A stretch of DNA of 64,000 nt, taken from contig OX337234.1 of the NCBI GenBank assembly GCA_946965045.2, forward strand, positions 3,038,001-3,102,000. The letters run 5' to 3'. This document shows positions 1-8,627 of this stretch, piece after piece. Under the pieces are notes generated by a model that had not been told where the DNA came from, did no database searches, and was given only the letters and a program-made list of their open reading frames with translations. Position 1 is the stretch's first letter; the number at the start of each line of letters is the position of its first letter. A program made the translations under genes and the position numbers. The DNA is from Epithemia pelagica. Lineage: Eukaryota; Bacillariophyta; Bacillariophyceae; Surirellales; Surirellaceae.

Positions 1-2
1 TA

Positions 3-260
3 TCAAATGCACGAACAGGACATAAATTGCAGGGAAGGTCGTTGCGTCATTTGGTGATTAGTTCATGGGACTATACGGATAATTGGGTGTATGTGTGTTT
101 GTCTCGTTGTGCCACTTTGAATGGTTTGTTTTTGCGGCAGCCGTTAAATTTGGACAAAACAAGAGGCATTTCGGAAGAGTGTGCGAGATTCTATGAGTTG
201 TTCAGGGAAACTAAACAGCTACCAGAAAAGGTTGTTCTGTTTGAGGAGGAGAGGGGATAG
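3..260 (+). CDS. C-terminal end of a PIF1-like (SF1) DNA helicase, partial
   Basis: The frame is open from the left edge, so the gene starts outside the window. The visible 85 residues hold the last helicase motifs of the PIF1 family: ARTGHKLQGRSL (motif V, usual form T-x-HKxQG) followed by DNWVYVCLSR (motif VI, usual form YVALSR) and LNGLFLRQPLNLDK. PIF1-type helicases unwind DNA 5'-3'. In diatoms and other protists many copies are carried by mobile elements. The T-rich codon use (many TTG, GTT, TGT) differs from most genes in the window and fits a mobile origin, but that is inference. The stop TAG at 258-260 is followed by a direct repeat. No ATPase (Walker) motifs can be seen because they would lie further left. 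Confidence 0.75.
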   Translation, partial: SNARTGHKLQGRSLRHLVISSWDYTDNWVYVCLSRCATLNGLFLRQPLNLDKTRGISEECARFYELFRETKQLPEKVVLFEEERG

Positions 261-270
261 TACCGCTTTC

Positions 271-342
271 GATGTTTTTGGATTGACACCAGTCCATTTC
301 CGTCAAAAATTTGATTCGTGAGGTCCAGTTCTATCATCCGTC
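271..342 (+). repeat. Direct repeat, copy 1 (about 70 bp)
   Basis: This 72-bp stretch, from gatgtttttggattgac to ctatcatccgtc, recurs at 404-472 in the same orientation with about ten differences, including a net 3-nt indel. It starts 11 bp after the helicase stop codon. It may be a subterminal repeat of a mobile element or part of a duplicated 3' UTR. Confidence 0.8.
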
Positions 343-403
343 GGCCTTGCGTCGTTCCTTGTCCGTTCCAATCGATTGTTTGTGTACAAATCAAACATGC
401 ATT

Positions 404-472
404 GATGGTTTTGGATTGACAGTCCATTGCCGTCAGAAATTTGAGTCGTGAGGTCCGGTTCTATCATCCGTC
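404..472 (+). repeat. Direct repeat, copy 2 (about 70 bp)
   Basis: Second copy of the repeat at 271-342; shared blocks include gtgaggtcc and ttctatcatccgtc. The two copies are offset by 133 bp. The next open frame begins 87 bp downstream. Confidence 0.8.
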
Positions 473-558
473 ATCAGACAGCCAAATCGGGCTTTCATTT
501 GTCTCATAAATTCTGTGAGATAGATTTCTGTTGGGTTGTTGGTTAAATAGTCAAGATC

Positions 559-1326
559 ATGTGCCGTTATATTGAATTGTCCTTGGATAGTTGTGATTTT
601 GGGACAAGCGATAAGTCAGTGGAGTTTCAGGTTCAGGTTGGTCTGTCAGCTCGCTGGCGGTTCAAGGGAGTGTGTCCACGGGACACACGGATGGCTGTGC
701 ATCGCCAGAAGGTTGCTGATGCATTGGAAGTTGAGGCTTGTTTGATTGGGTTAGTCTGTTTCACGACGAATCGGGCGGTCAGTGGTCGTGAATGTGTCGG
801 TGACCAGTGCTGTGTGGGAGTTCGGTGGGCTGTGAATCCAAATGAGAGGAATGAAACCTGGGGGTTCGAACGTGCAACACCAGATGACTTCGTGCTGCGT
901 GATACGTACAATAGATATTTTTGTTGTGAGGCCAACGAGTATGTTGATCTGTTGAATGAGTGGGAGCGTGGGTATGATTGTTCCTTTCCGTCTGGTCGCG
1001 AATGGCCGGTCACGTTCCAAGAAAATGTGGTTAATTGGCTGTCTTGTCGTGTGGCTACGAATGCATTGTTAGGGGAGTTCACCGTCATTATTAACTGTTA
1101 TTGGAAGGTTCGCCATGTTAAGGCGGAGTTGTATAAGTTTATGGGGGTCGATCCAACTTTTATGATTCTTAAAAAGTCAGGAGAGAGTGCGGAATTGGAT
1201 GACGATGCAGCGGTGATCCAGGAAATTTATGGGGAGAATTGTACGGCGGTTTTGCAGTTGTCCTTGGATGTTGAAATGATGGTCAAGTTGGTGGCAGGGC
1301 ATCCATTGTTGTGTTTCTTTCGTTAA
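559..1326 (+). CDS. Unrecognised 255-aa Cys-rich protein
   Basis: An ATG-started frame of 255 codons that I cannot assign to a family. It has about a dozen cysteines, a central WERGYDC and a Val/Leu-rich C-terminus; there is no obvious signal peptide, membrane segment or repeat. Its T-rich codon use resembles the helicase remnant upstream on the same strand, so both may belong to one mobile element; this is inference. A 151-codon frame on the opposite strand overlaps it but shows no recognisable motif. The length and an ATG placed shortly after the repeat pair are the main reasons to list it. It could be a chance frame or a decayed transposon gene. Confidence 0.45.
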   Translation: MCRYIELSLDSCDFGTSDKSVEFQVQVGLSARWRFKGVCPRDTRMAVHRQKVADALEVEACLIGLVCFTTNRAVSGRECVGDQCCVGVRWAVNPNERNETWGFERATPDDFVLRDTYNRYFCCEANEYVDLLNEWERGYDCSFPSGREWPVTFQENVVNWLSCRVATNALLGEFTVIINCYWKVRHVKAELYKFMGVDPTFMILKKSGESAELDDDAAVIQEIYGENCTAVLQLSLDVEMMVKLVAGHPLLCFFR

Positions 1327-2678
1327 ATCGATTTAGTCATGTGAGCGGGTAGACAGGGGTCTTGAGTGTTGCTGTATGGTTTGGATGGCATAATGAAACT
1401 CTAGAAATTAAATTTATTCTCCTAGTCATGTTTGTTATGGAACTTTAGTGTCCCATCTCATAGTGGGTGGATCTCAGGTTGTTTTGATCTACACTTTCCT
1501 CTTCCTGTTTTGACGTGGACCGACGTGGTGAGGTGGTTGTGATTTATTGCGGACGCTAGCCCCAGCCGTCATGGGGGGTATGGGTGGGTCAGGTTGGCGT
1601 GGTAGGTTATGAGCCCTTTTATGTTTGGGTGGTCGTTGAACTCAGACGTTCCATCCCGAAGGGTACTGTCTCGCTAAATCTTCGCTCACAAACGCGACCA
1701 TTTCTCGATTTGGCCTCACAACTCACAAGCAAGGCATACGAGCAGGTATCCAGTAAGTACGAGTATTTAGCAGAGACGGTAGTTCGTAATTGGTGGTTGT
1801 AGTTCGTGGCTGCAGGGTTCGGGTGGGAGAAAGCAGTGGCATCTGGCAAATGTGAAATGACAGAGCAGTCGACTAACCTGCAATTAATAAAAGGAATGAC
1901 CACTCCTTTGCGACTGTGTATTCTTTCCTTGGAGTGGTGGGGCAAACGGAGTGGACAAGGACAGACTAAACCGTAGTGGAGTTTTCATATATTAAACTAC
2001 TAGCTAAGAGCATGAAGACGCAAAAACCAAGTCAAATGAGTTGCATGGTAAAAGGTGCCGTAGTGTGCCTTTCCTTTATGGAAGCGAACCATCGCTACCA
2101 ACTTTATTTCTTGTGTAGTTTCTTCTTCGCCCTCACCTTTTGAACCCCTAGACTATAGTTCATGTTTCTTGCTCTGCTTCCAAACAACCTATTGCATCAT
2201 GCCGTAGACAATAGGATGGAATGGTTTCAAAAATTTGTATGCGAAAGGTGGTTTAGGTAGAATTCTAATCACAAGAGTTCTCTGTTTCCCGCATTGCTCT
2301 GGATTGAACATTTTCAGAGCAAGACGAGAGGGGCAAAGCCAAGAAATTCTTGACTTTCAGTGTGACGACTTAAGTCATTTTCAAAAGGAGTCATTTCAAC
2401 AGTATGAACAACAAGGGAGATGTGCTGGAGGCAGTCGAAGTGCGTGGTCGTTTTTATTAGCGCTCTTGAATGTTTTTGTGGGAACACCAAGTCAAGAACA
2501 TACCACGACCACTGCAGTTGTTTTTGGATGCTTGAACAATACAAGTGTTCCATCATCCACAGCTGCGTGGAGAAACTCCTTGTTTCAATCAAGATGTCTT
2601 CCACTGCAGGAAGCCTCAACTAGCGGGAAGAAAAAGCGCTTGTCACTACCATTCTCTCTCTCTCCATCTGTATACGAG
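1327..2678. other. Intergenic, 1.35 kb
   Basis: Only short frames without recognisable motifs. A 173-codon plus-strand frame (2235-2756) runs into the antisense of the cyclin 3' end and looks like chance. I see no RNA gene here. Confidence 0.6.
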
Positions 2679-3704
2679 TTACACATCTTGTCGTTGCATG
2701 ACGGAAACTGGACTGTGGTTCTTCAAACTGCCCGGCGTTTTGGAGTGACTTGTTGAGGTGTTGTTGCTGGCAGCGTTGTTGCTGGTGGCGTCCTCGGCAG
2801 CATTCTGCGCCGACGATGCCGTTGCGGCATGATTCTTGCGGCTTTCATAATCGTCCAAAATGGGTTCCAAATCCTCAAATTCGGCCACCAAGACACCGGC
2901 GAATAACGTGCTGAGTTTGGCTTGTGTTCTTTCCACATCTCCGACCGACATTTCCGCATATCGTTCAATGTATCGAAAGAATTTGGCTTGCACCTTGTGT
3001 GGAAAGACTTGAGGGTCCAGGCCTTCCACAGCATTCAGGACGGCTGCCAGGCCCACTTCGGATGGTTTGACAAAGACCAAGGATTGTTCGGCCACGGCCA
3101 ATTCCGTTTGAAAGCGAGCATAATCAAAAATGGCTTCGGCCACATCCTTGTGCACCGCCGAGGGCAACAGAGCGAGAATGTGAGCCACAAAGGAGAGGCA
3201 GGTGGGCCCGTTCACACGCCACTTGATGGCTTGCAACATGATTTGCTCCATTTCGACGAACTCCATTTCCTTGTAACAGCCTCGACTCAAATCCGCCAAG
3301 AGTGAGGTTTCCATTTCCAAGGGTTCATGAAGCTTAATGGCCACGTAGAGGGCGGTCATGGCTGCCAATTGGTACTCTTTGCGATTGCACAAAGCGGACC
3401 GTCCCTTGGGAGAACACAGGTATCGGTCCAAATAGGACATGCCAATGGCCACAGTTTCGCGCCGAAACTTGCAAAAGTCCACCACTTGATAACACCATTC
3501 CGCCATTTTAATGCGACAATCACTGTCCACTGGTTTGCTGGAACGTCGTCGGTAGGGCGCACTGTCCGATATGTAGTCCTTGACTCGATAGGTTGTCTGC
3601 TCTTGAATGCGAAGAATGGCGATCCGATCCCCAATTTCGGAACGTTCTGTTTTGGGTAGAAGGGCATCTTCCAAAGGCACCGGATGCAAGGACAAGGGCG
3701 CCAT
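2679..3704 (-). CDS. Cyclin, diatom-type
   Basis: A 341-aa protein with a cyclin box. Residues 67-96 carry the core MAEWCYQVVDF followed by RRETVAIGMSYLDRYL, the first two helices of the cyclin N-terminal fold. Further helices follow (QLAAMTALYVAIKLHE; a MEQIMLQAIKWRVNGPT segment typical of the start of the second half), and a cyclin-C-like helical region runs to about residue 270. The last 60 residues are Ala/Asn/Ser/Thr-rich low complexity. Cyclins bind and activate cyclin-dependent kinases; this type is strongly expanded in diatoms, where it has been linked to nutrient and light signalling into the cell cycle (family knowledge). The start is the first in-frame ATG. No PEST or destruction box is obvious. 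The partner kinase cannot be told from sequence. Confidence 0.9.
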   Translation of the reverse strand: MAPLSLHPVPLEDALLPKTERSEIGDRIAILRIQEQTTYRVKDYISDSAPYRRRSSKPVDSDCRIKMAEWCYQVVDFCKFRRETVAIGMSYLDRYLCSPKGRSALCNRKEYQLAAMTALYVAIKLHEPLEMETSLLADLSRGCYKEMEFVEMEQIMLQAIKWRVNGPTCLSFVAHILALLPSAVHKDVAEAIFDYARFQTELAVAEQSLVFVKPSEVGLAAVLNAVEGLDPQVFPHKVQAKFFRYIERYAEMSVGDVERTQAKLSTLFAGVLVAEFEDLEPILDDYESRKNHAATASSAQNAAEDATSNNAASNNTSTSHSKTPGSLKNHSPVSVMQRQDV

Positions 3705-5477
3705 TGTGTAACACTGTGTTGCTGCTAGCTACTTCCTTATCGTACGGGTAACGCGGTAAATTTCAGTGTCGGAAATGGCACTTTTGCTGTTCTTTCGCTT
3801 TATGTCAGCTGCTTCTTTGCAATGTATAGTCTCAATGCTTAATCAAGGCACAGCGGTGTTGTGGTGATTCTGCTTTTGAGGATAGAGAGGGGAGAGAGAA
3901 ACGACGAGTAAAAACCACCAAGGAAATTGGCGCTCCAATGTGTGTTGTTGTGTTGTTGTAACCCAGTGGAACGTCCAATGAGGGAATAAGCCCAACAAAC
4001 ATCTATGCGCGCCAGAGACGCTTGTTGGGGAGCAATGGGGGTGGGCATGGGGTGCAGACATTGGGAAAGGGTCATTATGTCACGGTCGGATTTTGGGTTA
4101 TTGCCCCTGAATACGAATAAGCCCGAACAGGGCTCTACGACATACATTTAGTATTGCCCTGACATTTCATTTCTAAAGCCTCCTCTCTTCATTGGCTTTG
4201 GGAAGGAGTTTCACTGAACACTTCACCCCCCAAAACATTTCGTGTCATTTGCGGGAATGCAGTCACAAATAATTCGATCTATAGGTTTTAGGTCGTAGAC
4301 AGCCCAGAAAGAGCTACTGGGAAGTTGGCGACATACATATAGGTAAACTACGAAGAAGGAATGAGAACCACGACATTATCCCTCATCACTGCAAGCAATG
4401 GTTTGTTGAGGCGGGACTTGTCTCTCTCTCTACTTGGTAGAAGATAGAAAGACGCCGAGAGCGAGGCACAAAATAGGAGGCGTCTCGATGCAATCGCGCT
4501 TTGAATCATGTACTAGTATGTTTGTTGAAACAAACTAGGTATATTCCGAACCCTTGGACTTAACACACGCTCGAACATGCATGACTCTCAGGCATCCATG
4601 ACTCTACTCGTAAGGCGGGTATGGTGCAGTGACTGGTTAAAACGATGAGGCACCTATACAATTATTTGCCGGTACAAACCAATGCTTTGCGCGCATTCGG
4701 TACTCGCACAAAAGAGTTTTGACGAGACCAAGCAAGTAGCCTCCACACAAACCATACCACCACTATATGGACAGAGGGAACCATTTTTTTTGTCGAAATG
4801 GAGCATCCGTCTTGTTTGGGAACTGAAGGGTCTTGTTCGTGCGCCTCTCTCTTACTCTCGCAATGTGCTGGATACAAACAATCACCACAACCACTGAAAT
4901 GCTAGTGAGAAAGCTATTGTTGTAGCCGTGTGGAACAGTTGGTAATGGTCACCTCCTTTTGGTGCTTACTCCGCAGTAGCGGCGTGCGACCTGTTGTACG
5001 AAACGTTACATCCACATTATTGTGCTTCCACCGAGCACATGCGACTTCTGCGACCTGGCTACGACTATAAAACTAGCAGCTGTATCTGTCTGGTACCCAT
5101 TGGCGGTGGCATCCACGCCTACCAAATGGGGCTAAGTTGCATCACAGTTCCATAAAACCACGTGTCGGTGCTATCCATGGACTGTTTGTAGCAAATGTCA
5201 ATGCTTCGCCAGTCCAAACCATTCTGACACGTATTCAAACTACCTAGGTGTAGACCACAGTTGCCCTAAAACGAATCATTCTTATTAGTGGTAGTGTTAT
5301 AAAAGGTATGAGCAAGAATACAAAGGAATGAGTGAGTTTTGTTGCACGAGTGTGGCGTCGTTTCGTGTGCAATGCATGAAAATGTAAAAGTACAAGAGAA
5401 ATGGTTCGTCCGAGATACCCAAGTGTTCCGAACAATCATCATTGGAAGTAAGTGCATGGCGTTGTGGTTGGACGGAA
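3705..5477. other. Intergenic, 1.8 kb, upstream of cyclin and downstream of SGNH gene
   Basis: Only short frames of up to about 100 codons with no motif. The A-box-like string near 4631 was tested as a tRNA and rejected. This stretch must hold the cyclin promoter. Confidence 0.6.
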
Positions 5478-7973
5478 TCATCGCAGTGAACCGGGGACAT
5501 AGCCTTGCAATGTCACGCGTCGGGCCCAGTTTCGGTAATATCGGGCTTCGCTGGCGGTCGGAAAGGGACTATTGTTCGAATTGGAATTGGAATTGCTGTT
5601 GGCATTGTAATTGTCTTCTTCATTCGCCATGTTGTAGAGATTGTAGTCATAATAATTGTTGTCTTCATCTTCTTCATTGTTGTCGGGTTGGTCTTCCTCC
5701 TCCTCTTGATTGTTGTAGTAACTACTGCTACTATCGTCGTCCAACAAGAGCTTGCGACATTCGGCAAACAAATTTTCAATGCCACCATTGGGGATCGCCA
5801 CACTTTGATCGGGCATGTGACCATAAATTGTGGCATACAAGACGGTGGCGAAAACATACGAGCCATGAACCGAGGCATGCATTTCATCGTCGACAAAGAG
5901 TTTTTCCCAGGCCGTTGGATCGTCTTCGTAAATAGCCAAGTAGGTCAATCCAATTGGTGCCACCAACGGCGTTTGGTCGCTGGGCAAGACACTGGCCAAG
6001 GCGTCCACATATTCTTGGACACCAGAGTAAATCAATGCTTGAAAGTCCTCAACGTCATCACCCAAACCGGTCATGTTGGTTTGGTTGCTCCAAAAGGCAT
6101 GGGTATCGACCAAGACGGGAATGGCACCCGTGCCCGCCAAGAGTGGACCATAGCCATATTTGAGAGCATAAATGGATTCTTCCTTGGCCTCCGCGACAGC
6201 CATGCGCTTGGTTTGATCCACCAAGACAATGTAATCCCATCGTTCCGTCATGCTGACATTGGAATATTGGAGATGTTCCGTCTCGTATTCATAATAACCT
6301 TCATCGACAATACACGGATTCTTGTAATCATTAATGTAGGCATTGTCATTGTTTCCATAGGTCAAGATTTCATCGTAGCCATACATAATCTGCGCCACGG
6401 TGCAGAGTCCATAATCGTAAATGGCCTCGCTATCGTCGCCGTGGTCTCCATAGTAATAGTTTTCCGCCATGAGAGCCTTGTCTGTCCTCCAGGCATAGTA
6501 CATGCCATTGCCGCGCATGAGCATATCGGGCAAGGACCCGGCCGAGGAATGAATGACGGAATCTTGGTGAATGTGACCGTCCGAAATGGCTTCCATGAGT
6601 CGAGGAATGTCATTGACATAAAAGTAGGATCCGCCAATAAAGGCCACATTGAGATCGACATTCCAATCAACAGCGGCGTGATCGACCAAATCGGATACCG
6701 TAGAGAAGAGTCCTCCCTTGCGATTGGCAACCAAGAGGGCCACGAGCAAGACAGCCGCAATCGCCGCTGCCACCCCAAGTCCCTTGTTTTGTCGAACCTT
6801 ACTAACCAGTCTCTGCACAAACCCAAAATTTCCATCGGTCGCCGGAACCTTGCTGGGAATCAAATCGTCACTGTCCACACCGCGACTTTGCAGCACTTTG
6901 GTACGCAGGGGTACACCGGATGTCGAGGCTGCGTGAGTGGGACCATCATCTCGAACCCGGACATAATCGGTCGTCGCTTCCGGAACATCCTGACTCCGCG
7001 CGGCCAAAATGGGATCGCTGCGTCCTTCTTTCGCTCGTCGAGAAGGAGGCATGAGAGTTGCCGAAGCCGAAGTGCTATTGTTGCTGGAACCCTTGGTGGG
7101 CGATCGAGACGAAGAGGCACCACCCAATCGAAAGGTCCGATCCCACGATTCGGTAATCATTTGCATCAAGGCACCCCCAATCGGCCAAGAGGGTGTACTA
7201 TCCCCAGAACTCGTGGACATGGACAAGTCTACATCTTCGGCGCGTGTGTACGAAATCGAGTCTCCTTCACGACCATCGCGAGTCGAAGAGGAAACTTTGG
7301 CAGTCGCCGATCGCGGGGGTTGTTCAATCACGGGCCCCGAAGCCGAAGAGGTAAGAGACATTGTTTCCTCTACAGCACTGCTTCGTTTGGGTTTGGGAGG
7401 TGTTTTGGTAGGAGTTGGTTTGGATGCTGCTGCTGCCTCTTCTTGTTCGTATTGCACCCGATCGGTGGAATAAAACATGCGAACATTGGGTCTCGGTCGT
7501 TCGTCCTCTTGGTTTCGCAACGCCGAAGGTGGTGGTGTTGTCTTACTGGAAGATCCACGGCCTCGAGATCCGGCTCGTCGTCCTTGTCGTTGTGGTTTGG
7601 AGGGGGTTGGTCTGGAGGAAGAAACCGAAGTTTCCGCACTCAAATCCGCCAAAACGGCTTGGGCACTCATGGGACCATTTCGTTGTTGTTGCTGTTGTTG
7701 CGACCTACTAGAAGTATTGGGGGTGGTATTGGGAGCGGGCGATCGACCCTTGGATTGTTTGTACGATGGCGGAGTCTTGCTCGGGGTCGATTCGCCTCTA
7801 CGACCACCCGCCTTGCGGCCACTTCCAAACGGAGACATGCCAGTACGACGAGAAGACCCTCGACTAGTCGAATACGATCCTCCAGAAGTGGAACCAACCA
7901 CTCTTGCTCCTGCTTCCTCGTCCTCGTCGCTCCACATGGAGCTATTCGTCGACTCTTGAGATTTACTTTTCAT
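5478..7973 (-). CDS. Membrane-anchored SGNH/GDSL-hydrolase-like protein
   Basis: An 831-aa protein from the ATG at 7973; the frame is open a further 28 codons upstream but only to a TTG. Residues 1 to about 395 are Ser/Pro/Arg-rich and probably disordered. One hydrophobic helix lies at about 399-416 (LGVAAAIAAVLLVALLVAN). The rest resembles an SGNH hydrolase: block I is VAFIGGSYFYVNDIPRL (445-459, Ser449 as putative nucleophile) and block V is DDEMHASVHGSYV (Asp696, His699). The order is right for a type II membrane protein with a lumenal or extracellular catalytic domain. The tail is Glu/Asp/Asn/Tyr-rich. Family members hydrolyse esters or deacylate glycans; the substrate cannot be inferred. 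Block I has GGS where many relatives have GNS. The antisense strand is open over nearly the whole gene and is a shadow. Confidence 0.75.
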   Translation of the reverse strand: MKSKSQESTNSSMWSDEDEEAGARVVGSTSGGSYSTSRGSSRRTGMSPFGSGRKAGGRRGESTPSKTPPSYKQSKGRSPAPNTTPNTSSRSQQQQQQRNGPMSAQAVLADLSAETSVSSSRPTPSKPQRQGRRAGSRGRGSSSKTTPPPSALRNQEDERPRPNVRMFYSTDRVQYEQEEAAAASKPTPTKTPPKPKRSSAVEETMSLTSSASGPVIEQPPRSATAKVSSSTRDGREGDSISYTRAEDVDLSMSTSSGDSTPSWPIGGALMQMITESWDRTFRLGGASSSRSPTKGSSNNSTSASATLMPPSRRAKEGRSDPILAARSQDVPEATTDYVRVRDDGPTHAASTSGVPLRTKVLQSRGVDSDDLIPSKVPATDGNFGFVQRLVSKVRQNKGLGVAAAIAAVLLVALLVANRKGGLFSTVSDLVDHAAVDWNVDLNVAFIGGSYFYVNDIPRLMEAISDGHIHQDSVIHSSAGSLPDMLMRGNGMYYAWRTDKALMAENYYYGDHGDDSEAIYDYGLCTVAQIMYGYDEILTYGNNDNAYINDYKNPCIVDEGYYEYETEHLQYSNVSMTERWDYIVLVDQTKRMAVAEAKEESIYALKYGYGPLLAGTGAIPVLVDTHAFWSNQTNMTGLGDDVEDFQALIYSGVQEYVDALASVLPSDQTPLVAPIGLTYLAIYEDDPTAWEKLFVDDEMHASVHGSYVFATVLYATIYGHMPDQSVAIPNGGIENLFAECRKLLLDDDSSSSYYNNQEEEEDQPDNNEEDEDNNYYDYNLYNMANEEDNYNANSNSNSNSNNSPFPTASEARYYRNWARRVTLQGYVPGSLR

Positions 7974-8627
7974 TCTTTGTCGAGCTTCGTCTGGAGCCCC
8001 AATGCTCAATGCTCGACACACCCGTAACCAAAAATTTTCGTTTCTTCCAAACCACAATCAATTTGAACTTGCGCTCGCTGTCTTGTTGGGTGCCTCATTC
8101 ATTCCTGGGGGTCGCCGAGAATTTCATGGAGAGGAACAGCTGGGCTGGCGTTTCAATCTGGCGAGGCTCATTTGACGTTATTTTAACGGAGTAGCTACCT
8201 AATTCAAACTGGACGTTGATAATTCGGGGATTAAACAACCGTTATCGACATGAGCCGGCGTGAGAATCCCACACAGCTTGAAAAAGATACTTAGGAATCT
8301 CAACGGATTGACGGGACTGCCACCGGCGGCAAGTCGTGTTCGGAAAATCGTGCGGTCCGTCCATGGACGCATCGCGAATAGGTCTCGGAAGTGGACTAAC
8401 CTTAATGTATATAGGGATTAGGGATATACTACGACTAGCTAGACACTGTGAATCGAATAGTTCGACATGGATGAAATGGTCAACAGGAGACAGACACACA
8501 ACGTTAGTCCTGCACAATGTAAAGCATGGGACACGATGGGAAACAACGGTTGTCTTTGGCGACAACTGAATCTTACACAACACACATAAATGGTTCAACA
8601 TTTCTTCCTTGGCTACATGTTAGCCAA
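7974..8627. other. Intergenic, 654 bp
   Basis: Lies between the start of the SGNH-like gene and the stop of the first DNA methyltransferase gene, both minus strand. It holds the presumed promoter of the former. No supported gene. Confidence 0.6.

Noticed and set aside
413-427. 15-bp identity ggattgacagtccat with 63617-63631
   Set aside because: One or two such matches are expected by chance between sites in a 64-kb window, and flanking sequence does not align.
2235-2756. 173-codon plus-strand frame overlapping the cyclin 3' end
   Set aside because: No motif, opposite to a secure gene, and starts with TTG.
4611-4690. Possible tRNA (A-box-like tggtgcagtgactgg and ggtacaaacc)
   Set aside because: The T arm does not pair beyond three bases, the B box lacks the invariant T-T-C, and no acceptor stem closes.
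5505-8027. 840-codon plus-strand open frame opposite the SGNH-like gene
   Set aside because: It mirrors the coding strand, has no domain, and its composition (Arg, His, Gly, Val runs) is what the complement of Ser/Asp/Asn-rich codons gives.
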